Shown: positions 8,654 to 18,785, counted from the stretch's first letter. The stretch: DNA of 64,000 nt from Saprospiraceae bacterium (GCA_019638385.1 JAHBTW010000006.1:186001-250000); one strand, 5' to 3'. The notes: generated by a model not told the origin, from the sequence alone. Translations and numbers: made by a program.

Positions 8654-11452
8654 CTAATGCGCCTCTAACCAGTTTTGCCCCGTACCCATGCCCACGAGTA
8701 CCGGCACCTTCAGTTCCGGAATGGCGGTGCTCATGCGCTGCTCAATGATGGGTTTCACAATATCCAACTCGGTTTTCGGCACGTCAAACACGAGTTCGTC
8801 ATGTACCTGCATGATCATTTTGGTTTGGAGATTATGGGCGCGCAGGTCGCGGTGAATGTTGACCATTGCAATTTTGATCATATCGGCGGCGGTGCCCTGA
8901 ATGGGTGTGTTCACGGCCATGCGTTCGGCAAAGCTGCGCTCTAAGGAGCTTTTGGAATGAATGTCGCGCAGGTAGCGGCGGCGGCCCATGAGGGTGGTCA
9001 CATAACCTTGATCGCGGGCTTGCTGCACGGTGTTTTCCATGTAGGATTTCAAACCCTGATACTGTTTGAAATATTGGGCAATCAGTTCGCCGGCCTCGGC
9101 GCGTTTGATGTCCAACTGCCGGCTCAGGTTGGTGGCGCCCGCGCCGTAGATGATACTGAAATTGACCGTTTTGGCGCGGTAGCGCTGCTCGGTGGTGACT
9201 TCGTCAAAGGGGACGCCGAACACCCGTGCTGCCGTGGCGCGGTGAATGTCCTGCCCGGCGAGGAAAGCTTCGAGCATGGCTTCGTCGCCGCTGATTTCGG
9301 CAATGATGCGCAGTTCGATTTGCGAGTAGTCGGCGGCCAGCAGGATGTGCTGATCGTCGCGGGGCACAAATGCCTTGCGCACTTCGGCGCCTTCGGGCGT
9401 GCGCACGGGTATGTTTTGCAGGTTGGGGTTGTTGGAACTGAGCCGGCCCGTGGCGGCCAGGGCTTGGTTGAAAGAACTGTGTACCCGCCCCGTGCGCGGG
9501 TTGATCATGCGCGGCAGGGCGTCCACATAGGTGGATTTGAGCTTACTAAGCCCCCGGTATTTGAGAATGTCGGCGGCGACGGGATGGTTTTTCGACAGGT
9601 CGGTGAGGATTTCTTCATCTGTGGAGTATTGCCCCGATTTGGTTTTCCTGCCGGGATAGGGAATCTTGAGGCGATCAAACAGTACTTCTCCCACTTGCTT
9701 GGGCGAGCCGATGTTGAACGACACGCCTACCTCGTGAAGGATTTTCTGTTCGAGGGCGTCTATTTTGCCGGTCAATTCTGTCGAGTAGGCTTCCAGAAAG
9801 GCGGGGTCTATGCGCACCCCTTCAAACTCCATATCGGTAATGACTTTCACCAACGGCGCTTCGATTTCATCGTACAGGCGGATGAGCCCGTCCTGGTGCA
9901 ATTGCGGCTCGAAGTGCAGGCGCAGTTGCAGCGTGATGTCGGCATCTTCGGCAGCGTATTCTTTCACCTCCTCCAACGGCGCCTCGCGCATGGTGATCTG
10001 ATCCTTGCCTTTTTTGCCGATGAGGGTTTCGATAGAGACCGGCTTGTACTTGAGGTAGGTTTCCGACATGTAGTCCATGCCGTGGCGCAGGTCGGGAGCA
10101 AGGAGGTAGTGGGCGAGCATGGTGTCGAAGTAGCGGCCCCGCAGTTCCACGCCGTACCATTTCAGCACAATGGCATCGTACTTGATATTTTGGCCTGTTT
10201 TTTCTATGGTTTCATTTTCGAACAAGGCCCGGAATTCCTCCACCACGGCGTGCGCTTCGGTTTGGTCGGCGGGCACGGGCACATACCAGGCTTCGCCGGG
10301 CTGCACGGCAAAAGACATGCCCACCAGTTCGGCCTGATTGGCGTCTATGTGAGTGGTTTCGCTGTCGTAGGCAAATTGCTTTTGCTCGCCCAGCAGGCGA
10401 ATGAATTCGGCACGTAACTGCGGCGTATCGGCCAGGTGGTAAGTGTGGGGCGTGTTGTGAATATTTTTGTCGGCTACGGAGTGTGCCGCCGGACCGGGCA
10501 CATTGTCCATGGCGGAATCGTCGAAGAGGCTGCCCTGCGTACCGCCGGCGCTTTTGGCAGCCGGTCGGGCGGGTTGGCTTTCGCCCAATATTTGGTTGGC
10601 AATGCCGCGAAATTCGAGTTCCTTAAATATCTCGGCGAGCTTTTCCCGGTTGATGGGTTCCATTTCAAACGACTTGGCATCGAACTGAATGGGCGATTCC
10701 ACGTCAATGGTAGCGAGGCGTTTGGAGAGCAGGGCTTGCTCGGCGTAGGTTTCCACGAGTTCCTTTTGTTTGCCTTTGAGTTCGCCGGCATGGGCTATGA
10801 GGTTCTCTACGGTATCGTACTTTTTGAGCAGCGCGGCGGCGGTTTTGGGGCCGATACCGGGTATGCCGGGTATGTTGTCCACGCTGTCGCCCTGTAGGCC
10901 GAGGATGTCAATGACCTGATCCACGCGTTGGATATCCCAATTTTCGGTCACTTCTTTTTCGCCCCATATTTCAATGCCGTTGCCTTGCCGGGAAGGCTTA
11001 TACATGAAGACGTGCGGAGAAACCAACTGCCCCATGTCTTTGTCGGGCGTCACCATGAACACTGTATAGCCCTGCGCTTCGGCCTGCCGGGCCACGGTGC
11101 CGATGACGTCGTCAGCTTCATATCCGTCGAGGCACAATATGGGTATGTTGAAGCCCTCAATGATCTGGCGGATGTACGGAAATGCCGTGCGGATGTCAAG
11201 CGGTTGTTCTTCCCGGTTGGCCTTGTACGGCTCGTACATTTCATGCCGGAACGTGGGCGTGGGCGGATCGAATACCACGGCGAGGTGCGTAGGCTGTTCC
11301 GTGCGGATCAAATCCCATAGCGTGCGGGTGAATCCGTTGATAGCCGACGTATTTAGCCCCTTGGAGTTGATGAGCGGCCGGGTGATGAATGCGAAATGGG
11401 CACGATACACCAGAGCGTGGCCGTCTAAGAGAAATAATCGTTTTACAGACAT
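8654..11452 (-). CDS. polA: DNA polymerase I
   Basis: 932 residues from the ATG at 11452; the frame extends to a TTG but MSVKRLFLLDGHALVYRAHF is the standard family start. Domains: 5'-3' flap exonuclease (about 1-290, with YEADDVIGT and GDSVDNIPGIPGIGPKTA), 3'-5' proofreading exonuclease (about 335-520, with AYDSETT carrying the Asp-x-Glu metal ligands) and polymerase (about 550-930). Polymerase motif A is DYSQIELRI, motif B is RYRAKTVNFSIIYGAGA and motif C is VHDELVF. Proofreading residues appear present, unlike in many Gram-positive PolA proteins. Works in Okazaki fragment maturation and repair. Confidence 0.97.
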   Translation of the reverse strand: MSVKRLFLLDGHALVYRAHFAFITRPLINSKGLNTSAINGFTRTLWDLIRTEQPTHLAVVFDPPTPTFRHEMYEPYKANREEQPLDIRTAFPYIRQIIEGFNIPILCLDGYEADDVIGTVARQAEAQGYTVFMVTPDKDMGQLVSPHVFMYKPSRQGNGIEIWGEKEVTENWDIQRVDQVIDILGLQGDSVDNIPGIPGIGPKTAAALLKKYDTVENLIAHAGELKGKQKELVETYAEQALLSKRLATIDVESPIQFDAKSFEMEPINREKLAEIFKELEFRGIANQILGESQPARPAAKSAGGTQGSLFDDSAMDNVPGPAAHSVADKNIHNTPHTYHLADTPQLRAEFIRLLGEQKQFAYDSETTHIDANQAELVGMSFAVQPGEAWYVPVPADQTEAHAVVEEFRALFENETIEKTGQNIKYDAIVLKWYGVELRGRYFDTMLAHYLLAPDLRHGMDYMSETYLKYKPVSIETLIGKKGKDQITMREAPLEEVKEYAAEDADITLQLRLHFEPQLHQDGLIRLYDEIEAPLVKVITDMEFEGVRIDPAFLEAYSTELTGKIDALEQKILHEVGVSFNIGSPKQVGEVLFDRLKIPYPGRKTKSGQYSTDEEILTDLSKNHPVAADILKYRGLSKLKSTYVDALPRMINPRTGRVHSSFNQALAATGRLSSNNPNLQNIPVRTPEGAEVRKAFVPRDDQHILLAADYSQIELRIIAEISGDEAMLEAFLAGQDIHRATAARVFGVPFDEVTTEQRYRAKTVNFSIIYGAGATNLSRQLDIKRAEAGELIAQYFKQYQGLKSYMENTVQQARDQGYVTTLMGRRRYLRDIHSKSSLERSFAERMAVNTPIQGTAADMIKIAMVNIHRDLRAHNLQTKMIMQVHDELVFDVPKTELDIVKPIIEQRMSTAIPELKVPVLVGMGTGQNWLEAH

Positions 11453-11501
11453 GGTTCGGGTGGCAGTTTGAAGGGGCAATATACGGAATGTATATGCCTC
11501 C

Positions 11502-12620
11502 TCAAAGCAGCTTCAGAATTTCTGCTTCTATGGCCGCAGCGCCCCGCACGTTGGTGGAAGTAATATTGCCCTCGCGATCAATCATAAAAGCGCGCGGTAT
11601 GCCGGTCACCCCATACACAGCGGCCGGAGCAGCCTCCCATTTTTTCAAATCGCTGACGTGATACTCCCAGGAAAGCCCGTCCTGCTGAATGGCATCTATC
11701 CAACGTTGCTTGGAAGCATCCGCCATTTGCTTGGCCTGATCGGGTTGCATCATCGTGGCACTACGCGAATCCATGCCGTCCAACGAAACGCTGAATACAG
11801 TGAAGCCTTTGTTTTTGTATTTGTTGTAAACCGCCACCACATTGGGGTTCTCTTTGCGACAGGGGCCGCACCAACTGGCCCAAAAGTCGAGCAATACAAT
11901 TTTGCCTTTCAGGTCCGACAAAGAGTACATTTTGCCTTTGGGATTGGGCAATTTAATATCGGGAGCAGGCTGGCCCACCTGAATCAACTCCTTCGAGCGC
12001 TGTGCCATGATTTGTGTTTCCATGGTGCTGAGAAACTGTGCATAGCCTGCGGCCATTTCGGAATTGGGATAGGCGGCTTGCAATTTCTCCTGCGCTTTTT
12101 TCTGCATACCGAGAAAATCGGCGCTGGAACTGAGTGTGCGAAACGCCACAAAAGCGCCGAGCATGGGATTAGAGCAGGTGTCTATGAGCCGCTCAATGTC
12201 CTGGGCCGTAACCCGTTGCATCATCAAGCCCTGCATGATGGCGATGTACGACTCGGTGTCGGGAGAGCCTTGTACGGTGAGGCCGTTGAAGGTTTCTAAG
12301 GTGTTGAGGTCGCCCTGAATGCTGATCTTTTTTTCTTCGCCGTTGGTAATGAAATTCATGCGGCGCGCCCCGATGCGCAGGTTGTATATGCCCGCGTCCA
12401 ATCCTTCCGGGAAGGAAAACTCGAACTTGCCCGATGCGTTGATGTCCGCTTTCGCGAGAACGGCATTCGCTTGCCCGATGACGACTTTGTCTAAAAAAGC
12501 CTGAAGGTTACCGGCATTCTCGATGCTTCCTTCCACGGTGGCGCCGCTGCTGTTGCTGTTGCACTGCCAAAGCGTGAGCGCCGCTACGAAGGGCGCGATT
12601 ACGAATAGAATCTTTCTCAT
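11502..12620 (-). CDS. TlpA-family thiol-disulfide lipoprotein with DUF4369-like N-terminus
   Basis: 372 residues from the ATG at 12620. The signal peptide ends in a lipobox (TLWQCNSN), so the protein is anchored in the envelope. The N-terminal half (VEGSIENAGNLQAFLDK and following) resembles the DUF4369 domain common in Bacteroidota redoxins. The C-terminal thioredoxin domain carries WASWCGPCRKENPNVV with both redox cysteines. The likely role is reduction or isomerisation of periplasmic disulfides. It starts 21 bases after purL ends on the same strand, so it is probably co-transcribed with purL although the functions are unrelated. Confidence 0.88.
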   Translation of the reverse strand: MRKILFVIAPFVAALTLWQCNSNSSGATVEGSIENAGNLQAFLDKVVIGQANAVLAKADINASGKFEFSFPEGLDAGIYNLRIGARRMNFITNGEEKKISIQGDLNTLETFNGLTVQGSPDTESYIAIMQGLMMQRVTAQDIERLIDTCSNPMLGAFVAFRTLSSSADFLGMQKKAQEKLQAAYPNSEMAAGYAQFLSTMETQIMAQRSKELIQVGQPAPDIKLPNPKGKMYSLSDLKGKIVLLDFWASWCGPCRKENPNVVAVYNKYKNKGFTVFSVSLDGMDSRSATMMQPDQAKQMADASKQRWIDAIQQDGLSWEYHVSDLKKWEAAPAAVYGVTGIPRAFMIDREGNITSTNVRGAAAIEAEILKLL

Positions 12621-12641
12621 GTTCAATAAGGACTTTTTTGT

Positions 12642-14879
12642 TTACTCTTCCATTTTTTGTTCCAACCAATGGTCGTAGGTCAGGCTCCATTCGGAGAGCG
12701 GACCGAAGTCTTCCGCATCTATCATCACCCGATCGCCTTTCACTTCGCCCAATCTGGAAAAAGGAACATTGTTGCTGTTGAGATAGTTGACCAATTCTTC
12801 CTCTTTAGCGGCCTCTACCGTCACCACGATGCGGCTCTGCGCTTCTCCGAAAAGGTAGGCGTCTTTGCGAAAATTCCCGTCCGTTTCCGCCTCAAACCCG
12901 AAGCCGGAGGCCATAGCGCATTCCAGCAGGGCCACAAAAAGACCGCCTTCCGATACATCGTGCGCCGAGCGAAGCACGTCGTGGCGAATCAGCGATTTCA
13001 CAGCGCTCTGTATGTTGTATTCCTCCTCCAGCTCGAAGTGCGGCGCGGGGGAGAACGCAATGCCATGTACGATGCGCAGGTACTCCGAGGAGCCGATGTC
13101 ATTGTAAGGCGTGCCGATCATGTATATCTGATCGCCCTCCGATTTGAACGAAAACGTCATTTGCTTGTCGGCGTCTTCCAATATGCCTACCATACCGATG
13201 GTCGGCGTGGGATACACCGGTTCTGCGCGATCCTGATATACGGACTGGTTGTAAAAGCTCACGTTGCCGCCCGTCACCGGCGTATCGAATCGGCGACAAG
13301 CCTCGCCCATGCCCTTGATGGCGTGTACAAATTGGTAATACGCCTCCGGGTTGTGGGGGTTGCCAAAGTTGAGGCAATTGGTAATGGCCACCGGCTCGCC
13401 GCCCGAACACACGATGTTGCGGGCCGCTTCTGCCACGGCAATCATGGCGCCTTTGTGCGGGTCGGCATACACATACGCCGAGTTGCAGTCGGTGGTGAGC
13501 GCCAGCGCTTTATTGGTTCCTTTGATGCGCACAATGGCCGCGTCGCTGTGGCGGTTGGTGGTCATGGTGTTGATGCGTACCATCGAATCGTACTGCTGAT
13601 ACACCCAGCGCTTCGACACCACATTGGGCGACGAAAAGACCTTGCGGGCAGTGGCCGGCCAGTCGGTGGGCACGTCTATTTTGGATGGTTTAAACTGCGC
13701 TATTTTGTCCATGTATTCCGGGCGGCGATACTCCCGCTTATACACGGGCGCGCCGCCGCCGAGCACCAATGGATGCGCGGGTACGTCGGCCACTTTTTCG
13801 CCGTGTTGGAAAAACTCCAATCGCCCGGTATCAGTCACTTCGCCGATTTGCTCGCACTCCAAATCCCATTTCTGAAACACCTCCAGCAGCAGGTGCTCCA
13901 TGCCTTTATGGGCCACGATGAGCATACGCTCCTGACTTTCGGAGAGCAAAATTTCCCAGGGCTTCATATTGGCCTGCCGGGTGGGCGCTTTGTCGAGGTC
14001 AATGCGCATGCCCACGCCGGATCGGGCGCTCATTTCGGAAGTAGAGCAGGTAATGCCTGCCGCGCCCATGTCCTGCATCCCTACAATAGCGCCGGTTTTG
14101 ATGGCTTCCAGCGTGGCTTCCAGCAGCAGTTTTTCCTGAAAAGGATCGCCTACCTGTACGGAGGGCAGATCGTCGGCGGAGTTTTCGGTGAGATCGGCAG
14201 AGGCGAAAGTGGCGCCGTGAATGCCGTCTTTGCCGGTAGCAGAACCCACGATGAACACCGGATTGCCGGGGCCGTCGGCGCAAGCCGACACGGTTTCGCC
14301 TACTTTCACAATGCCCACCGACATGGCATTGACGAGTATGTTTTGGTTGTAACTGTCGTTGAAATACACCTCCCCGCCCACAGTAGGCACGCCGAAGCAA
14401 TTGCCGTAGTCGCCGATGCCGTGTACCACGCCGCGCATGAGCCGGCGGGTGTGTTTGAGGTCGGGATTGCCGAAGCGCAGTGAGTTGAGCGAGGCGATGG
14501 GCCGCGCGCCCATGGTGAATATGTCGCGGTGAATACCGCCTACTCCGGTGGCAGCGCCCTGATACGGCTCGATGGCCGAGGGGTGGTTGTGCGATTCGAT
14601 TTTGAACGCGCAGGCCAGGCCGTCGCCGATGTCCACCAATCCGGCATTCTCCTCGCCGGCCCCAACGAGCAGGCGTCCGCCTTCGCGGGGCAGGGTTTTG
14701 AGCCAGGTGATGGAATTTTTGTAAGAGCAATGCTCCGACCACATGACGGAGAAAATACTCAGTTCGTTGAAGTTGGGCGTGCGGCCCATCCATTCCACAA
14801 TGCTGCGGAATTCCTCTTCGGTGAGCCCTAATTTGAGGGCGGTTTGTACCGTTACCTGCGGTTCGGCGATTGATGTCAT
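12642..14879 (-). CDS. purL: phosphoribosylformylglycinamidine synthase subunit PurL (small type)
   Basis: 745 residues: the ATP-dependent synthetase subunit that converts FGAR to FGAM in purine synthesis. At this length it is the small form that needs PurQ (glutaminase) and PurS; neither is in the window. Seen motifs: [11 protein letters not shown] near the N-terminus, the ATP/Mg segment [19 protein letters not shown], and [18 protein letters not shown] in the C-terminal half. A well-spaced Bacteroidota promoter (14905-14935) precedes the ATG. Followed closely by the TlpA-like gene. Confidence 0.97.
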   Translation of the reverse strand: MTSIAEPQVTVQTALKLGLTEEEFRSIVEWMGRTPNFNELSIFSVMWSEHCSYKNSITWLKTLPREGGRLLVGAGEENAGLVDIGDGLACAFKIESHNHPSAIEPYQGAATGVGGIHRDIFTMGARPIASLNSLRFGNPDLKHTRRLMRGVVHGIGDYGNCFGVPTVGGEVYFNDSYNQNILVNAMSVGIVKVGETVSACADGPGNPVFIVGSATGKDGIHGATFASADLTENSADDLPSVQVGDPFQEKLLLEATLEAIKTGAIVGMQDMGAAGITCSTSEMSARSGVGMRIDLDKAPTRQANMKPWEILLSESQERMLIVAHKGMEHLLLEVFQKWDLECEQIGEVTDTGRLEFFQHGEKVADVPAHPLVLGGGAPVYKREYRRPEYMDKIAQFKPSKIDVPTDWPATARKVFSSPNVVSKRWVYQQYDSMVRINTMTTNRHSDAAIVRIKGTNKALALTTDCNSAYVYADPHKGAMIAVAEAARNIVCSGGEPVAITNCLNFGNPHNPEAYYQFVHAIKGMGEACRRFDTPVTGGNVSFYNQSVYQDRAEPVYPTPTIGMVGILEDADKQMTFSFKSEGDQIYMIGTPYNDIGSSEYLRIVHGIAFSPAPHFELEEEYNIQSAVKSLIRHDVLRSAHDVSEGGLFVALLECAMASGFGFEAETDGNFRKDAYLFGEAQSRIVVTVEAAKEEELVNYLNSNNVPFSRLGEVKGDRVMIDAEDFGPLSEWSLTYDHWLEQKMEE

Positions 14880-14904
14880 GGCGGGTGAAATGCTTTAGAG
14901 CCGG

Positions 14905-14935
14905 CAAAGGTAGGGAAAGAAAACTTGAGTGACAA
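14905..14935 (-). promoter_or_regulatory. predicted Bacteroidota promoter for purL
   Basis: On the minus strand a TTG (14933-14935) and TACCTTTG (14905-14912) are 20 bases apart, matching the -33 TTG / -7 TAnnTTTG pattern. The -7 box ends 25 bases before the purL ATG. Confidence 0.55.
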
Positions 14936-14942
14936 GCTCTTA

Positions 14943-15524
14943 TCACACGGGCTTAAATACCTCCGCCGCCGGCATCACAAACCCCTCCACTACCGGCTCT
15001 GCGCTGCATGGCTTGTTGCCGCTGCACACGACGAGGTTTTCGGGGGAGCGATAGACCTCTACCACCTGTTGTTCGGGGAAAATATGCCAGAGCACCTTGA
15101 CGCCGGCATTGAAATATTCGTACACCTTATTTTTCACGCAGTTGATCTGGTCATTGGGAGAGATCACTTCGATGACGAACTCCGGAACGGGTTCGTAGCC
15201 TTGCTTCGCCGCTCTGGTTTGTTCGATGGAGATGAAGGCCAGGTCGGGCTTTCGCCATTGGTCGGGGGATGTCCATACTTCCATATCTTTTGCCATTCTA
15301 CCTTTGTGGGCAGATGGAGAGCCTTCAAAATGGTTTGTGATATTGACTATGATAAATAGCTCTCTCCACGCTACTACTCCTGTTTTTTCAATCACACCCT
15401 TATTGAATTCGTACTTCGTACCCGGCCCTCCTTTGCGGTACTTGCGCAGGAAAGTTTGTATGGTAACCTTTTTGGAAGCTTTCTCTGGAATCGGCGCCGG
15501 GCGGTATATGGTTTCGGCACTCAT
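14943..15524 (-). CDS. Uma2 family endonuclease
   Basis: 193 residues with a PD-(D/E)XK-type fold. WRKPDLAFISIEQ and FVIEVISPNDQIN carry the Asp and Glu of the active site, and YFNAGVKVLWHIFPEQQVVEVYR is the characteristic C-terminal strand-helix-strand. Uma2 proteins are widespread in cyanobacteria and Bacteroidota in many copies; their biological target is unknown. The gene stands alone between purL and the helicase. The catalytic core looks intact. Confidence 0.85.
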   Translation of the reverse strand: MSAETIYRPAPIPEKASKKVTIQTFLRKYRKGGPGTKYEFNKGVIEKTGVVAWRELFIIVNITNHFEGSPSAHKGRMAKDMEVWTSPDQWRKPDLAFISIEQTRAAKQGYEPVPEFVIEVISPNDQINCVKNKVYEYFNAGVKVLWHIFPEQQVVEVYRSPENLVVCSGNKPCSAEPVVEGFVMPAAEVFKPV

Positions 15525-15605
15525 GCTGGATATTATTTTTTACAAAAGTAAGGGTTTTTGTTGGAAGCCAGGGAGAATTACACACTGTGACAAGCGCGTT
15601 GCCGT

Positions 15606-15646
15606 CGCTCCGTAACGAGAGGTTTGAAACCCCTCGTTACGGAGCG
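15606..15646. repeat. inverted repeat between Uma2 and helicase genes
   Basis: Fourteen-base arms CGCTCCGTAACGAG (15606-15619) and CTCGTTACGGAGCG (15633-15646), with the inner AGGTTT/AAACCC also pairing. There is no T-run on either side, so it is more likely a palindromic repeat than a Rho-independent terminator. It lies just downstream of the helicase stop. Confidence 0.65.
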
Positions 15647-15659
15647 CAGCGGCCGGCGC

Positions 15660-18524
15660 CTACCATCGCCATCTGCGGTGCCATTCCTCCATTTGCTGCT
15701 TTCGCTCGGCTTCTTGCCGGGCGCGGTTTTTGGCACGGTCTTCGTCCCGTTGCCTGTGAAAGCGCTCCAGGGCTTCCTTTTTGAGGGCTTCGTTGCGCTC
15801 CGCAGTCATTTTTTCAGTGAACATCATTTCGTACACATTCATCCATTGGTCTTCGGCGACCAGCACTTCCAGGTCGGGGTTGAGCACATAGGCGCCGCGT
15901 GCTATGCGGAGGAACAACTTTTTGTTGTAGGGGTCTTCGCGTTCTATTTCATTTTTGGAGAGGATGGAGTTGAGGTAGGTTCGCTTTTTGCGAAATTCCG
16001 GCAAAATGGCAACCGGATATTTTGCGCAATCGCTCGTAATGTCATCCATGTTGATGCCCCGGTCATCAAAGTCTCTTTTTTTCATCACGATCGCCGTTTG
16101 GGCAACCAAAAAGTGGTGCAGCAGGAAGAACTCTGCGCTTCGCGCGTTGATTTTTACCAAGTGGTTGTCTATTTTCACCTTGATCGTTTCGGGCCGCAGC
16201 TTAGGATAGAGCACAGGGAGGCGTTGCTGCATAAACCCGGCATTGACCTGTGCCTGTTGGAAGGCCATGAGAAAAGGGCTGATGCCGAAATTGTCGATCA
16301 GGTCCAACTTGGCGCCTTGTTCGAGGAGGAAGTCGGTCACCTTGCCGGCGCCGGTTTTGAGGGCTGCCAGCAGCGGCGTCATATTAAACTCGTCGCGATA
16401 GTCTATTCCGTATTTTTTGATGTTTTCGGTTACTTTTTTGACATCGTCGGCACTGTAAGCGGCATAAGACCGCCTGAAGATGGAACTGCGTTCTAATTCG
16501 GGGCGGTCAGCGCGGCGATACTTGAGTTGGGAGAGTTGCTGAAGGATGTTGTGGTCGTCGTAGATGAGCGCAAAGTCGAAGAGCCGGTCTTTGGCTTTTT
16601 TGTTGAACCATTCCGGGTTGAGGGCCTCTTCCTTGAGCTTTTTGAGTTCATCAAGTGTGATGGGGGTCCAGGGCGTTTTTTGGTTGCCGAGGATGTTGTG
16701 GCGGATGAGGTCGGCTTGTTCGTTTTTACCTTGCATTTCGAGGCGGCGGGCCTCGCGCTGCCACTCCTCCATGGAAGATTTTTGCTCGGCCATGTCCAAT
16801 TGCCCGCGCAGATTGATGAGGTCGAGCAATTCCAGCAGCGGGTGTTTTTGTGTGCTCTCCACCACATACAGATTGCGCACAGCGCGGGTGACGGCCACAT
16901 ACAGTGAGTTGATGTAAAACTTGTAAGCATCAAGCGATTTGTCGGCCTTGTCTTTGGCTCGCGCATAGCGAAGTTCATCCGTTTCCACCTCGGCCCGCGA
17001 CACATCCCGTGTGATTTCTATGAACTCGCGCGATTTGTTGGCAATGAAGTTGAACAGGATGATATTTTCATACTCTAAGCCCTTGGCTTCCTGCACGGAA
17101 AACAGCAGCGGGGTCTGGAAGATTTTGCGCGCCTCTGCTTTGTCTTCCTGACTCATCACTACCACGGCAAACTGGGTAGAGTTTCTGGTTTTTTGGTTGA
17201 GTTCCTGTTTGATTTTGGCGTTGTCGGGCAGGCACACGACTTCGCCCGTTTTGGTGGAAATGGGGTTCACTAAGTAGGTGCTTTCGCGGTCAATGGAGCC
17301 GAAGCGGGCATTTTTGACCTTGAGTAGTCGGTTGGCTAATTCTGTTACCTGCGGCGAGTTGCGGTAATTGGTATGCAAAATACGCACCTCATTATCGAGG
17401 CTGTCCTGGGTGTAAAACATCGTTTTTACACTGGCCCAGGAAAAAAAGTTGGGGTGAACAATCTGGTTGGAATCGCCGCAAAGGATAAACTGCCCCGGAG
17501 TTTTGAGCGATTTGAGAATCAGGAACAACTGGGCGTTGGTAAGGTCTTGCACCTCGTCCACGATGATGAAATCGTATTTCGGTTTGCAAAGCGGCTGCCA
17601 GCGCACGGCCACCATATTGAGATCGAAGTAGTTGTGTTCACGCAGAAACTCCAGGTATTTTTCAAATAAAGTATAAACCTGCTCCCGTTCGTCGGCGAGG
17701 AATACCGACTGCCGGACGCCCAGCGCGAGGTAGTCTTCACGACTCAGGTATTCCTTTCCCACATTCATGCCGGTGATGACGCCTTTAAACTCCTCGTACA
17801 GCTTGTAGCTGTCGCGTATTTTTACCGTATTGCGGTGTCGCGTAAACCACGCGTCGAAGGGCCGGAAAGTCAGTTCCCGACCGGAAGGTATCTCAAGCGT
17901 TTCCACATATTCTTTGAAAGATAGGAAGTCAATTTCCTGATCTTCATTGCGGTATTGGTATGAATAGTAGAGCGCAGCCGAGTTTTCCACCAAATAAGGC
18001 GACAAGGTGACGTACAGAATATTTCCGTGCAGGGTTTTAATCTTCTCCAGGGTCAGCGCCGTTTTACCGCTTCCTGCCGAGCCGATGACGATGAGCGGGG
18101 TCGGCAGTGCAAAAACCTCGTGCTGATCATCGTCGAATGAAATGACTTTGTCTAACAGGTTGAATTTCGCAGAACGGGGATTGACATACGGCAGATTGGC
18201 CACATCTGCTTCCTCCACCTGCTCCGGCTTTGCCAGAGCTACCATCTTCGATGCTTCGACAGCAGCGCCGTTGAGGAATCGCGAATCGGCATACCGATGA
18301 TGCAAAATGACCTCCAGCAACAGTAAATAAGTACGGCCCTCATACCGCGCAAACTGGAACAGCAGCCGGTTTTCATCGTCCAATTTGGCACGATAATACC
18401 CGGTATCAACCATTTTTTTGACATCCGCACCCGCAAAATTCCCGGCCTTGAGTTGCTCCACTACCTTGTGAAAACTCTTTTTGACTTTGCTGTAATCCAG
18501 GTCGTTATAATAGAGTATCTCCAT
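15660..18524 (-). CDS. RelE-like / UvrD-type helicase / ankyrin fusion protein
   Basis: 954 residues from the ATG at 18524. Residues about 1-95 look like a RelE/ParE-fold domain: YYRAKLDDENRLLFQF then YLLLLEVILHHRYADSRFL, the usual positions of the RelE core strands. A superfamily 1 helicase follows, with Walker A GSAGSGKT at about 148-155, Walker B DEVQD at about 323-327, LHTNYRNSPQ, and the C-terminal motif VAVTRAVRNLYVVES. The last third has about two ankyrin repeats (MTPLLAALKTGAGKVTDFLLEQGAKLD, NFGISPFLMAFQQ) and ends in a charged, arginine-rich coiled tail. A palindrome sits 67-93 bases upstream. Helicase certain; RelE-like domain inferred by pattern only. Role probably accessory or defence-like, but not established. 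Confidence 0.85.
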   Translation of the reverse strand: MEILYYNDLDYSKVKKSFHKVVEQLKAGNFAGADVKKMVDTGYYRAKLDDENRLLFQFARYEGRTYLLLLEVILHHRYADSRFLNGAAVEASKMVALAKPEQVEEADVANLPYVNPRSAKFNLLDKVISFDDDQHEVFALPTPLIVIGSAGSGKTALTLEKIKTLHGNILYVTLSPYLVENSAALYYSYQYRNEDQEIDFLSFKEYVETLEIPSGRELTFRPFDAWFTRHRNTVKIRDSYKLYEEFKGVITGMNVGKEYLSREDYLALGVRQSVFLADEREQVYTLFEKYLEFLREHNYFDLNMVAVRWQPLCKPKYDFIIVDEVQDLTNAQLFLILKSLKTPGQFILCGDSNQIVHPNFFSWASVKTMFYTQDSLDNEVRILHTNYRNSPQVTELANRLLKVKNARFGSIDRESTYLVNPISTKTGEVVCLPDNAKIKQELNQKTRNSTQFAVVVMSQEDKAEARKIFQTPLLFSVQEAKGLEYENIILFNFIANKSREFIEITRDVSRAEVETDELRYARAKDKADKSLDAYKFYINSLYVAVTRAVRNLYVVESTQKHPLLELLDLINLRGQLDMAEQKSSMEEWQREARRLEMQGKNEQADLIRHNILGNQKTPWTPITLDELKKLKEEALNPEWFNKKAKDRLFDFALIYDDHNILQQLSQLKYRRADRPELERSSIFRRSYAAYSADDVKKVTENIKKYGIDYRDEFNMTPLLAALKTGAGKVTDFLLEQGAKLDLIDNFGISPFLMAFQQAQVNAGFMQQRLPVLYPKLRPETIKVKIDNHLVKINARSAEFFLLHHFLVAQTAIVMKKRDFDDRGINMDDITSDCAKYPVAILPEFRKKRTYLNSILSKNEIEREDPYNKKLFLRIARGAYVLNPDLEVLVAEDQWMNVYEMMFTEKMTAERNEALKKEALERFHRQRDEDRAKNRARQEAERKQQMEEWHRRWRW

Positions 18525-18590
18525 ATTTACTGTTTGCCATTCGCAGCAAATATAGTGCTTGCATGGTTGCCGCAGATACACAAGGAATTG

Positions 18591-18617
18591 AAATCTTCAG
18601 ACAGTGTCTGAAGATTT
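18591..18617. promoter_or_regulatory. 13+13 palindrome upstream of the helicase gene (operator or repeat)
   Basis: AAATCTTCAGACA (18591-18603), one central base, then its exact reverse complement TGTCTGAAGATTT (18605-18617). It lies 67-93 bases before the helicase ATG, where an operator would be expected. It may equally be one copy of a dispersed genome repeat; no second copy occurs in this window. Confidence 0.55.
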
Positions 18618-18778
18618 TCATCAATCGGAGCGAAGCGTCTCGCTGCCGCTTTGATTTGCGGAAAGCCCAGGGTACATCCACGAAGTTGGCCTCCTTGCTG
18701 AGCTGCGTGGAGAAGCGCTGAAGCCGGGGGAGGATTGATTTGATAGTCCAACAGGGTATTTAGGTTTTCTCTTTGCCG
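18618..18778. other. unassigned DNA left of the IS1 element
   Basis: An open minus-strand frame covers 18527-18751 and another reads LQRFSTQLSKEANFVDVPWAF across the same bases, but neither is recognisable and both lack good starts. It is not the continuation of the ATPase cut by the insertion element, so it looks like unrelated or decayed DNA brought next to the element. Confidence 0.4.
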
Positions 18779-18785
18779 GGTAGTG

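Noticed and set aside
8957..10417. 486-residue plus-strand open frame
   Set aside because: Antisense to polA, with no recognisable motif.
12657..14483. 608-residue plus-strand open frame
   Set aside because: It lies wholly antisense to purL, which has unmistakable motifs in the other frame. The long frame results from GC-rich codon use.
15606..15646. Rho-independent terminator of the helicase gene
   Set aside because: The stem is good but neither strand has a T-run after it, so it is listed as a repeat only.
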